Shown piece after piece: positions 1 to 8,275 of a stretch of 64,000 bases of DNA (positions within the stretch are counted from its first letter, which is position 1; every line of letters starts with the position of its first letter). Location of the stretch: positions 1-64,000 of the forward strand of contig NZ_BAAAZR010000009.1 in assembly GCF_039537005.1 (NCBI RefSeq). The letters run 5' to 3'. The stretch is from Sphaerisporangium flaviroseum. Lineage in GTDB: Bacteria > Actinomycetota > Actinomycetes > Streptosporangiales > Streptosporangiaceae. The notes beneath the pieces are model-generated. The model made no database searches and was not told where the DNA came from. It saw only the letters and a list, made by a program, of their open reading frames with translations. A program made the translations under genes and the position numbers.

Positions 1-3000
1 CTGGCGCGGCGCCGGGGGAAGGTGGTGTTCGTTTTTCCTGGTCAGGGTTCGCAGTGGGTGGGGATGGGGGTGGAGTTGCTGGGGTCGTCTGGGGTGTTCG
101 CGGAGCGGTTTGGGCAGTGTGCGGCGGAGGTGGAGCGGTGGGTGGATTGGTCGGTGGTGGAGGCGTTGGGGGATGGGGGGTTGCTGGGGCGTATTGATGT
201 GGTGCAGCCGGTGTTGTTCGCGGTGCAGGTGGGGTTGGCGGCGGTGTGGGAGGGGTTGGGGGTGGTGCCTTCTGCGGTGGTGGGTCATTCGCAGGGGGAG
301 ATCGCGGCGGCGTGTGTGGCGGGGGCGTTGACCCTCGGTGATGGGGCTCGGTTGGTGGTGGAGCGGTCGGGGTTGTTCGCGCGGGAGTTGGTGGGGCGGG
401 GTGCGGTGGCGTCGGTGGGGTTGGGGCGTGAGCAGGTGCAGGCGCGGTTGGGGGGTTTTGCGGGGTTGGTGGTGGCGGGGGTCAATGGGCCGTCGGTGAC
501 GACGGTGGCCGGTGATGTTGGGGTGTTGGGGGAGTTGGTGGCGGTGTTGGAGGGTGAGGGGGTGCGGGCGCGGGTGGTGGAGGCGTCGGTGGCCTCGCAT
601 TCGCCGCAGGTGGAGCGGTTGCGTGGGCGGTTGGTGGAGTCGTTGGGGTTTGTGCGTCCGGTGTCGGGGCGGGTGCCGTTGTATTCGACGGTGAGTGGTG
701 GGGTGGTCGATGGGGCGGATTTGGGGGCGGGGTATTGGTTTGACAATTGCCGGTCTCCGGTGGAGTTCTGTGCGGCGGTGCAGGCGTTGCTGGCTGATGG
801 GTTCGGGGTGTTCGTTGAGCCCAGTGCGCATCCGGTGCTGGTGATGGGGGTGCAGGAGATCGCCGAGGCGGCTGGTGGTGAGGTGGTGGCGGTGGGGTCG
901 CTGCGCCGTGGTGAGGGTGGGCTGGAGCGGTTGTACACCTCGGTGGGGCAGGCATGGGCCCAGGGTGTGCAGGTCGACTGGTCGCCGGTGCTGGGCGGGT
1001 ATGACCAGGTCGACCTGCCGACCTACCCCTTCCAACGCCAACGCCACTGGGTGAGGTCACGTCGCACCTCGACCGCGCGATCCGGCCGCCCCGACTCGTG
1101 GCGCTACCGGGTCGCGTGGCGCCCGCTCGGGGAGCCGGCCCAGGCGGAGCCCACCGGCGACTGGATCATCGTCGAGCCGGCCGGACATCCTGGCGAGGAC
1201 GTTGTCACGGCCCTCGAACGACGAGGCGCCCGGACGATCCGGATCGCGGTCGACGCGACGGCGCCGAGCGACACCGAGGCCGCCCGCCGGCTGCGCACGG
1301 CCCTGGACGGAGAGGTCCACGGGGTGGTGTCGCTGCTGGCCGGCTCCGACGCGGACCTCAGCGGAACGCTGATGCTGATCCGGACGCTGGCCGAGTCCGG
1401 CGCCGAGACGCCGCTGTGGACGCTGACCCGGGGCGCGGTCGCCGCGACCGGCACCGACGCGCCGGTCGACCCGGCCCAGGCGCGGGTCTGGGGGCTCGGG
1501 CAGGTCGCGGCGCTGGAGCATCCCCGGCTGTGGCGCGGGCTGATCGATCTTCCCGCCGAGCCGGACGAGCGGGTGCTGTCGCTGCTGGCGGCCGTGCTCG
1601 CCGGTCCAGGCGGCGAAGACCAGATCGCCGTCCGGCCCGCCGGGATACTGGCCCGCAGGGTCGTCCCCGCGCCACTGGGCGACCGGCCCGCGCGCCGCGC
1701 GTGGCGGCCGCGAGGCACCATCCTGGTCACCGGTGGCACCCGCGGCGAGGGAGCTGAGGTGGCCCGCTGGCTGGCACGCGAAGGCGCCGAGCGGCTGCTG
1801 CTGACCACCGAACCGGGCACGCCACCCGGCCACGCGGCCGAACTGGTGGCGGAACTGTCCGAGTCGGGAGTGAGCGTGTCCGTCGTGCCCTGCGACGCGG
1901 CCGATCGTGACGCGCTGGCGGAGGTGCTCGCCCAGGTCTCCCTCACCGCTGTCTTCCACACGGCGGGGCGGCTCGAGGAAGGCCCGCTGGAGTCGTTCGC
2001 GGCCGAGACGGTGGAGGCGGTCCTGCGTGCCAAGGCGACCGCCGCCCAGAACCTGCACGAGCTGACCCTCGGCGCCGAGCTGTCGGCGTTCGTCATGTTC
2101 TCCTCGTTCACCGCGACCTTCGGCGGCGGCGTCGGGGTCGGGGTGTACGCGGCGGCCAACGCCTACCTGGACGCGCTCGCCGCGTACCGGCGTGGCCTGG
2201 GCCTTCCCGCGACGTCGCTGGCGTGGGGCGCGTGGGCGAACCCGGGCGGGACGAAGGAGGAGGCGGACTTCGAGGCGCTGCGCGCGGCCCGCCTGGTGGA
2301 GCGAGGGCTGCCCGCCCTGGAGCCGAGCCTCGCGCTCACCGCGCTCCGCCAGGCGCTCGACCATGACGAGACGGCCGTCACCCTGGTGGAGGTCGACTGG
2401 GAACGCTTCGCACGGCGCTTCACCGCCACGCGTCCGAGCCCGCTGCTCGGCGAGATCCCCGAAGCCGCCCGGTACGGGCCGGCGGCCGGCCGGGCCGGGG
2501 CGGCCGCGACGCCCGGCGCGGCGACCAGGCTCACGGGGGCGCCCGGCCCCGAACGGCTACGGCAGGTGCTCGACCTGGTGCGCGGCCAGGTGGCCGCCGT
2601 GCTCGGGCATGCCTCCGCGGACGCGGTGGATCCCCGGCGGGGCCTGCTGGAGCTCGGGATGGACTCTCTGACCATGGTCGAACTGCGCAACCGGCTGAGC
2701 GCGGCGACCGGCCTGCGGGTCCGCGGGAACCTTGTGGTGAGCGCGGGCACTCCCGAGGCGATCGCCCGGATGCTGGACGCCGAGCTGGGCGAGGAGGGGG
2801 TCTCCGAGGACGCACCGCACGGTGGCGCCTTCGGTGCCCTGTTCGCCCATGCCAGGGAGTCCGGCCGGCTCGCCCCGTTCACCGGCCTGCTCGCCGACGC
2901 CGCGCGGTTCCGGCCGGAGTTCGGCGCCGCCGAGCCGGACCTGCCCGAGCCCACGGTTCTGGTGCGGGGAGGCGGCCGGCCCCGTCTCATCTGCCTTCCC

Positions 3001-3738
3001 ACGGTGCTGGCCACCTCGGGCCCGCACCAGTACGCCAGGCTCGCCGCACGCCTGCGCTCCGGCGACGGCGCCACCGAGGGCGGTCGTGCCGGCGCCGGTG
3101 AGGGAGGTGCCGAGGACGGCGGCAGCGGTGAACGGGAGATCACCGCGTTCGCGCTGCCCGGCTTCCGGAACGGAGAGCGCCTGCCCGCGTCGTTGGAGGC
3201 GCTCGTCGAGGCGACCGTGGAGGCGGTGCGCGGCCACGCGGAAGGCGAGCCGTTCGTGCTCCTCGGCTACTCATCGGGCGGCATCCTGGCCCGGTTCGCC
3301 GCCGCCCGGCTGGAGGAGCTGGGTGTACGGCCTGACGGGCTCGTCCTGGTGGACTCCTACCCCATCGACGAGGACTTCCTCGAGCGAACGGCACCCGGTG
3401 TGCTGTCCGCGATGGCCGAGCGGGCGGAGGGCGTCATGCCGCTCGACGATGACAGGCTCACCGCCATGGGGGCCTACCTGCGGTTGCTCATCGGCCGCGA
3501 GCCCAAGCCCGTCACGGCCCCGACCCTGCTGGTGGCCGCCGCGGAGCCGATCGCCGGCGCGGCCGGCCTCGACCGCGCCGGAACGCCGGCCGACGACCGG
3601 GTGGAAGTGCCCGGGGACCACTTCAGCGTGATCGAAGAGCATGTCGCCACCACCGCGCAGGCCGTCGCGGAATGGCTGTCGCGGAACGCCACGATGCCGA
3701 AGGAGACGATGGCGCAATGGGAGACAAGACCTCAGTAG
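1..3738 (+). CDS. Type I modular PKS, C-terminal part of last module (AT-KR-ACP-TE), 5' truncated
   Basis: The frame is open from base 1, so the KS and any earlier modules lie to the left. Visible domains by codon number: AT about 8-300 (GQGSQWVGMG; nucleophile motif GHSQGE at nt 282-299; VASH at nt 589-600, the position of the YASH-type methylmalonyl motif); linker and KR about 365-760, with Lys, Ser (MFSSFT) and Tyr/Asn (YAAANAY) of the active site; ACP with GMDSL near nt 2657; terminal TE with GYSSGG (nt 3265-3282) and GDHFS for the catalytic His. No DH or ER is present. The module should add a methylmalonyl unit, perhaps reduce it to the beta-hydroxyl, and release the chain by hydrolysis or lactonisation. 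The KR nucleotide motif reads TGGTRGEG instead of TGGTGxxG, so reduction is uncertain. The first kilobase is G/T-rich in codon use. The 3' end overlaps the next gene by 22 bases, so the two are probably cotranscribed. Confidence 0.93.
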   Translation: MARRRGKVVFVFPGQGSQWVGMGVELLGSSGVFAERFGQCAAEVERWVDWSVVEALGDGGLLGRIDVVQPVLFAVQVGLAAVWEGLGVVPSAVVGHSQGEIAAACVAGALTLGDGARLVVERSGLFARELVGRGAVASVGLGREQVQARLGGFAGLVVAGVNGPSVTTVAGDVGVLGELVAVLEGEGVRARVVEASVASHSPQVERLRGRLVESLGFVRPVSGRVPLYSTVSGGVVDGADLGAGYWFDNCRSPVEFCAAVQALLADGFGVFVEPSAHPVLVMGVQEIAEAAGGEVVAVGSLRRGEGGLERLYTSVGQAWAQGVQVDWSPVLGGYDQVDLPTYPFQRQRHWVRSRRTSTARSGRPDSWRYRVAWRPLGEPAQAEPTGDWIIVEPAGHPGEDVVTALERRGARTIRIAVDATAPSDTEAARRLRTALDGEVHGVVSLLAGSDADLSGTLMLIRTLAESGAETPLWTLTRGAVAATGTDAPVDPAQARVWGLGQVAALEHPRLWRGLIDLPAEPDERVLSLLAAVLAGPGGEDQIAVRPAGILARRVVPAPLGDRPARRAWRPRGTILVTGGTRGEGAEVARWLAREGAERLLLTTEPGTPPGHAAELVAELSESGVSVSVVPCDAADRDALAEVLAQVSLTAVFHTAGRLEEGPLESFAAETVEAVLRAKATAAQNLHELTLGAELSAFVMFSSFTATFGGGVGVGVYAAANAYLDALAAYRRGLGLPATSLAWGAWANPGGTKEEADFEALRAARLVERGLPALEPSLALTALRQALDHDETAVTLVEVDWERFARRFTATRPSPLLGEIPEAARYGPAAGRAGAAATPGAATRLTGAPGPERLRQVLDLVRGQVAAVLGHASADAVDPRRGLLELGMDSLTMVELRNRLSAATGLRVRGNLVVSAGTPEAIARMLDAELGEEGVSEDAPHGGAFGALFAHARESGRLAPFTGLLADAARFRPEFGAAEPDLPEPTVLVRGGGRPRLICLPTVLATSGPHQYARLAARLRSGDGATEGGRAGAGEGGAEDGGSGEREITAFALPGFRNGERLPASLEALVEATVEAVRGHAEGEPFVLLGYSSGGILARFAAARLEELGVRPDGLVLVDSYPIDEDFLERTAPGVLSAMAERAEGVMPLDDDRLTAMGAYLRLLIGREPKPVTAPTLLVAAAEPIAGAAGLDRAGTPADDRVEVPGDHFSVIEEHVATTAQAVAEWLSRNATMPKETMAQWETRPQ

Positions 3739-5207
3739 TGATCGTGGGCGCGGGGACCTGCGGCCTGGCCGCCGCCTGCGAGCTGCGCCGCATGGGTGTT
3801 TCCGTACGGCTGCTTGAGGCCCGGCCCGGCCCGAACGCCGGGTCGCGCGCCACCCTGCTCTGGCCGCTCGGCCTGGCGGTGCTGCGAAGCCTCGGCGCGC
3901 TGGCCGAGGCGGAGCGGCGCGGGCTGCGGCTCAACGCCCTCCAGTACCACATGGACGGGGACAAGCGGCTGCGCACCCGGGTCGGCGCCGAGAACGAGGC
4001 GCTGGTGCTGGCACAGGACCAGACGAGCCTCATCCTCGAGCGGATCCTGGAGGAGCTTGGAGGGCGGGTGGAGCGGTCGACGCGCGTCGTCGACGTCGCC
4101 TCCACCGGCGAGGGGATCACCGTGAAGGCCCAGCAGCCGGACTCCACCGAGCTGATCGAGGCCGACTGGCTCATCGCGGCCGACGGAGTGGGCAGCACCG
4201 TGCGGCAGGCGCTCGGCATCGACTTCCCCGGCGTGGCCCTGCCGACGACCTATCTGGCCACCGAGGGACGCATTCTCGGTGATCTGGAACCCGGTGACGT
4301 GCACTACTTCCTGCGTGCGTCCGGCTCCATGGTGGTGGCACCGCTGCGTGGGGGGAAGGTCCGCCTGGGCGCTCCGATCCCCGAGGGCACCGAGCTCACC
4401 GAGGCCACCGTCCAGCGACTGCTGCGCGAGCGCGGCTCGACCGGGATGCGGGTGGAGAGCCTCGACGAGATCACCACCTTCAGCAGCCAGGAGCGCATCG
4501 CGGCCGCCCTGCGGAAGGGCCGTTGCTTCCTGGTGGGGGACGCCGCGCACACGCACTCGCCGATCGGCGGGCAGGGGCTCAACCTCGGGCTGCAGGACGT
4601 GCACAACCTGGCCTGGAAACTGGCGGGCGTCGTACGAGGCGTGTTCCACCCGGCGATCCTCGACTCCTACGAGCCCGAGCGCAGGCAGGCCGCCCAGCAG
4701 ACCGTCCAGAACACCGGGCGCTTCGCCAAGATGTTCATGCTGAGCCCCGCCAAGGCCCGCATGCGCAACACCGCGTGGCGCGGCCTGGAGGCGACGGGGC
4801 TGCTGCGACGCCGGTTCGTGCCGCTGCTCGCCGGCTGGAGGGTGAGCTATCCAGATGCGCTGTTCGCGACGACCGGCCCGGTGACGGCCCCCCGCGGCAT
4901 GCCGTCACCGGGAACGCGTGTGCCGCCCTGGGTGCCGGCGCCGTCGCAGCCGGGTCAGGGGACGTTCCGGCTGCTGACCCTCGGGGACCGGGACGGCGAT
5001 CTGCGCCGGCGTGCCCAGGACCTGGCCGGCACGATGCCCGGCCTGGTGAGCCACGACCATCACTCCGAGCGTGGCCGGGGCTTCCTGCTGCTACGGCCCG
5101 ACGGCTTCGTCGCCCGCTCCGGGACCACGCCCGACGACCTGGACCGCGCGGGGCACCTGCTCGCGGGACTGACCCCCACTGGCCGTGACGGCCGCGAGGA
5201 GCACTGA
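3717..5207 (+). CDS. FAD-dependent class A monooxygenase
   Basis: A 496-residue flavoprotein of the aromatic-ring hydroxylase / PHBH-like family (PF01494). The N-terminus carries the Rossmann motif VIVGAGTCGLAAACEL. The second FAD motif, GDAAHTHSPIGGQGLNLG, lies near residue 280. A C-terminal extension of about 120 residues resembles the thioredoxin-like tail of this class. The ATG at 3717 is chosen because AAGGAG sits about ten bases upstream; a longer in-frame start at 3672 has no such site. The gene overlaps the PKS stop by 22 bases and ends directly against the carboxylase gene, so it is very likely a post-PKS tailoring enzyme that hydroxylates or epoxidises the polyketide using NAD(P)H and O2. 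The substrate cannot be read from sequence. Confidence 0.9.
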   Translation: MGDKTSVVIVGAGTCGLAAACELRRMGVSVRLLEARPGPNAGSRATLLWPLGLAVLRSLGALAEAERRGLRLNALQYHMDGDKRLRTRVGAENEALVLAQDQTSLILERILEELGGRVERSTRVVDVASTGEGITVKAQQPDSTELIEADWLIAADGVGSTVRQALGIDFPGVALPTTYLATEGRILGDLEPGDVHYFLRASGSMVVAPLRGGKVRLGAPIPEGTELTEATVQRLLRERGSTGMRVESLDEITTFSSQERIAAALRKGRCFLVGDAAHTHSPIGGQGLNLGLQDVHNLAWKLAGVVRGVFHPAILDSYEPERRQAAQQTVQNTGRFAKMFMLSPAKARMRNTAWRGLEATGLLRRRFVPLLAGWRVSYPDALFATTGPVTAPRGMPSPGTRVPPWVPAPSQPGQGTFRLLTLGDRDGDLRRRAQDLAGTMPGLVSHDHHSERGRGFLLLRPDGFVARSGTTPDDLDRAGHLLAGLTPTGRDGREEH

Positions 5208-6758
5208 ATGCGGATCGCCCGAGGACTCGACGAGCTCGCCGAGCTCAAGCAGACCGTCCGGGAGGGAAATGACCCCGAGGCCACCGGCCGCCAGCACGCC
5301 AGAGGCAAGCTGACCGCCCATGAGCGGATCGGGCTGCTGCTCGACGAGGGGTCGTTCCACGAGGTGGAGCCGTTACGGCGGCACCGCGCGACCGGGTTCG
5401 GCATGGAGGCGCGACGGCCGCACGGAGACGGCGTGGTGACCGGCTGGGGGACCGTCCACGGCCGGACGGTCTTCGTCTACGCGCATGACTTCCGGGTCTT
5501 CGGCGGATCGCTCGGTGAGGCGCACGCCGCCAAGATCCACAAGCTGATGGACCTGGCGGCCTCGGCCGGCGCGCCGCTGGTCAGCCTGAACGACGGGGCG
5601 GGGGCGCGCATCCAGGAGGGCGTCACCGCGCTGGCCGGGTACGGAGGCATCTTCGTGCGCAACACCCGCAACTCCGGGATGATCCCGCAGATCAGCGTGA
5701 TGCTCGGGCCGTGCGCCGGGGGAGCGGCCTACTCCCCGGCGCTGACCGACTTCGTCTTCATGGTGCGCGGGATCTCGCAGATGTTCATCACGGGTCCCGG
5801 CGTGGTGCGGGCGGTCACCGGGATGGACGTCACCCAGGACGACCTCGGCGGAGCCGACGTGCACGCCACCACCTCTGGCGTGGCCGCCTTCGTCCACGAC
5901 GACGAGGAGACCTGCCTGGAGGACGTCCGATACCTGCTGTCGCTGCTGCCGGCGAACAACCGTGAGCTGCCGCCGCGCGTCCCGACCGACGACCCGGCCG
6001 ACCGCCGCACCGACCGGCTGCTGGACCTGGTCCCCCCCGATCCCCGCATCCCCTACGACATGCGCGCGGTGATCCGGGAGATCGTCGACGACGGGGACCT
6101 GCTCGAGGTGCACGAGGGGTGGGCCACCAACGTGATCTGCGCCCTGGCCCGGCTGGACGGGCACGTGGTGGCCATCGTGGCGAACCAGCCCGCCACGATG
6201 GCGGGAGCGCTGGACATCCACGCCAGCGAGAAGGCCGCCGGGTTCGTGCAGACCTGCGACTCCTTCAACATCCCCCTGCTGACCCTCGTGGACGTGCCCG
6301 GGTTCCTGCCGGGACTCGACCAGGAGCACGGCGGGATCATCCGGCACGGCGCCAAGCTGCTCTACGCCTACTGCAACGCGACCGTCCCCCGCGTCCAGCT
6401 CATCCTGCGCAAGTCCTACGGCGGTGCCTACATCGTGATGGATTCCCGATCTGTCGGCGCCGATCTGTCGTTCGCCTGGCCGATCAACGAGATCGCGGTC
6501 ATGGGCGCGGAAGGGGCGGCCAACGTGATCTTCCGCAGGGAGATCGAGGGCGCCGACGAGCCCGAGCTGATGCGGGCCCAGAAGATCAAGGAATACCAGA
6601 ACACCCTCATCCACCCCTACTACGCCGCCGAGCGCGGGCTGGTGGACGATGTCATCGATCCGCGCGACAGCCGGTCCACGCTCATCCAGGCGCTGGCAAT
6701 GCTGCGGACCAAACACGCCGAGGTGCCCTCGCGCAAGCACGGCAACCCACCGATGTGA
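5208..6758 (+). CDS. pccB: Acyl-CoA carboxylase beta subunit (propionyl-CoA carboxylase carboxyltransferase)
   Basis: A 516-residue carboxyltransferase of the AccD/PccB family, near the usual length of about 520-530. It shows GKLTAHERIGLLLDEGSF at the N-terminus, the acyl-CoA oxyanion segment GGAAYSPALTDFVFM, and VDVPGFLPGLDQEHGGIIRHG with KSYGGAYIVM in the C-terminal half. It transfers carboxylate from biotin-carboxyl carrier protein to propionyl-CoA (or a related acyl-CoA), giving methylmalonyl-CoA. The ATG begins on the base after the TGA of the monooxygenase, and the epsilon subunit follows with a one-base overlap. A biotinylated alpha subunit is not in the window and would come from elsewhere in the genome. 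Its place beside a methylmalonyl-type PKS module suggests extender-unit supply. Confidence 0.93.
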   Translation: MRIARGLDELAELKQTVREGNDPEATGRQHARGKLTAHERIGLLLDEGSFHEVEPLRRHRATGFGMEARRPHGDGVVTGWGTVHGRTVFVYAHDFRVFGGSLGEAHAAKIHKLMDLAASAGAPLVSLNDGAGARIQEGVTALAGYGGIFVRNTRNSGMIPQISVMLGPCAGGAAYSPALTDFVFMVRGISQMFITGPGVVRAVTGMDVTQDDLGGADVHATTSGVAAFVHDDEETCLEDVRYLLSLLPANNRELPPRVPTDDPADRRTDRLLDLVPPDPRIPYDMRAVIREIVDDGDLLEVHEGWATNVICALARLDGHVVAIVANQPATMAGALDIHASEKAAGFVQTCDSFNIPLLTLVDVPGFLPGLDQEHGGIIRHGAKLLYAYCNATVPRVQLILRKSYGGAYIVMDSRSVGADLSFAWPINEIAVMGAEGAANVIFRREIEGADEPELMRAQKIKEYQNTLIHPYYAAERGLVDDVIDPRDSRSTLIQALAMLRTKHAEVPSRKHGNPPM

Positions 6759-6943
6759 TGGACGCGCCCGTCATACGCATCGTCCGCGGTCACGTGGACG
6801 ACGATGAGCTCGCCGCCGTGGTGGCGGTGCTCATGGCGGTACGCCTCCAGGCGGTCGCGGAGGCCGCGCCCGCCGTCACGCGGGCCGGGTGGGACCGGGA
6901 CCGTCCCATCCGGCCCGCTCCCGCCGGCTCCTGGATGACCTGA
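6758..6943 (+). CDS. Acyl-CoA carboxylase epsilon subunit
   Basis: A 61-residue protein starting VIRIVRGHVDDDELAAVVAV, the signature of the small epsilon subunits (AccE/PccE) found only with actinobacterial acyl-CoA carboxylases. The C-terminal tryptophans (AGWDRDRP and GSWMT) match the family pattern of spaced Trp and Pro. The ATG overlaps the pccB stop by one base (TGATG), so translation is coupled. The subunit stabilises the alpha-beta complex and raises its activity. A strong hairpin follows 13 bases downstream. The gene is short, but frame, motif and position agree. Confidence 0.85.
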   Translation: MDAPVIRIVRGHVDDDELAAVVAVLMAVRLQAVAEAAPAVTRAGWDRDRPIRPAPAGSWMT

Positions 6944-6956
6944 GCGTGAACGCCGA

Positions 6957-6985
6957 AGAGGGCCCGCCGGGACGGCGGGCCCTCT
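6957..6985. terminator. Bidirectional hairpin terminator
   Basis: Perfect 12-bp arms (AGAGGGCCCGCC at 6957-6968 and its complement at 6974-6985) enclose a five-base loop. It lies between the convergent 3' ends of the carboxylase epsilon gene and the first P450 gene, so it can end transcription from both sides. Confidence 0.8.
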
Positions 6986-7005
6986 CTTGTGGGCGTGCTA
7001 CCGGG

Positions 7006-8259
7006 TCAGATGGGATCACCCAGCTTGACCGGCAGCTCGTCGATGGTGCGCAGGACCATGCCCGGCGGGCGTGCCGGGTCGTGGTCGGCCAGTTCGATCT
7101 CGCGGGCGGCGAACGCGGAGATCGCGACCTGCGCGGTGAGCCGGGCGATCGGCGCGGCCACGCAGAAGTGGATGCCGTGCCCGAACCCGAGGTTCTTACC
7201 GGAGGTCCGAGACAGGTCCAGCACATCGGGGGACTGGTAGGCCGCCGGATCGTGGTTCGCCGCGCCCAGCACCACCATGACGGGCTGGCCCGCGGCCAGC
7301 TGGACCCCGGCGAGTTCGGTGTCGCGCAAGGCGGAGCGGAACGTCATCTGCAGCGGCGAGTCGTACCGCGTGAGCTCCTCCACGGCTCCGGCGATCTTAT
7401 CGGGGTTGTCACGCAGCCAGCGCAGCTGGGCGGGATGGCGCAGCAGCCCGAGCATGCAGTTGGCGATCATCGCGACGGTGGCGCCGAAGCCGGCGGCCAG
7501 CAGGTTCATCAGCGTCAGCGCCAGCTCCGCCCTGCTCAGCCGGTCCCCGTCCTGCTCGGCCAGTGCCAGCCGGCTCACCAGGTCCTCGCCGGGGTCGGCC
7601 AGCCGCTCGGCCGCCATCTCCATGCCTGCCGCCATGAAGCCCGCGCGCGCGTCGTCGCGCGCCCGTACTTGCTCGGGCGTCAGCAGGAAGGCGGGGTCGA
7701 TCCCGATGCCGCTGTCGCGGAAGTAGGTCAGGAAGTCCGCGTGGTACTTGGCCGGGACCTTGAGCAGCTCGCTCAGCACCAGCCCCGGCAGCGGGCTGAT
7801 GACCGTCTTGTGCAGGTCGACGACGCCCGAGGCGTCCCGCGCGGCGAGCGCGTCGGAGATCAGCGACTCGACGAACCGGTGTGCCCTCGGCCGCAGCCAC
7901 TCCACCGTGCGTGGCGTGAACGCCTGGGACACCAGGCCCCGCACCCTCGTGTGGTCGGGCGGATCCATGAACATCAGGATGCGCCGTGGCGGACCGTCCG
8001 GGGCGTCGGGGTCGCGGACCATCTGGTCGGCGAGCATCGGGTTGTCGCCCCAGCCGAAGTCCGGGCTCTTCAGGACCACGGAGGCCGCCTCATGGCTGAA
8101 GGTGGAAACCATGCCCGCCGGCGACCGGTAGACGGCACCGTGCTCGTCACGAATCTTGTGGTAGGTGGGATAGGGATCGGCATGCACTGACGCGTCGAAC
8201 GGGTCGAACGGCAGCAGCATGGGGATAAGGCTCGGATCGAAGACGGGCAGCTCGCTCAT
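7006..8259 (-). CDS. Cytochrome P450 with altered I-helix
   Basis: A 417-residue bacterial class I P450. The haem-Cys loop is LGFGHGIHFC, the K-helix ExxR is EELTR, and the proximal segment MFMDPPDHTRVRGLVSQAF is typical. The I-helix reads LLAAGFGATVAM. Aligned to the usual AGHETT this loses both the acidic residue (Gly) and the proton-relay Thr (Ala), so O2 activation may depend on the substrate, as in EryF, which also lacks the Thr. ATG at 8259 and GTG at 8262 are both possible; GAGGG lies seven to ten bases upstream. It is third in an ACAD-P450-P450 operon, 16 bases after the second P450. Likely role: oxidative tailoring of the polyketide. Confidence 0.92.
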   Translation of the reverse strand: MSELPVFDPSLIPMLLPFDPFDASVHADPYPTYHKIRDEHGAVYRSPAGMVSTFSHEAASVVLKSPDFGWGDNPMLADQMVRDPDAPDGPPRRILMFMDPPDHTRVRGLVSQAFTPRTVEWLRPRAHRFVESLISDALAARDASGVVDLHKTVISPLPGLVLSELLKVPAKYHADFLTYFRDSGIGIDPAFLLTPEQVRARDDARAGFMAAGMEMAAERLADPGEDLVSRLALAEQDGDRLSRAELALTLMNLLAAGFGATVAMIANCMLGLLRHPAQLRWLRDNPDKIAGAVEELTRYDSPLQMTFRSALRDTELAGVQLAAGQPVMVVLGAANHDPAAYQSPDVLDLSRTSGKNLGFGHGIHFCVAAPIARLTAQVAISAFAAREIELADHDPARPPGMVLRTIDELPVKLGDPI

Positions 8260-8275
8260 CACTCACATTCCCTCG

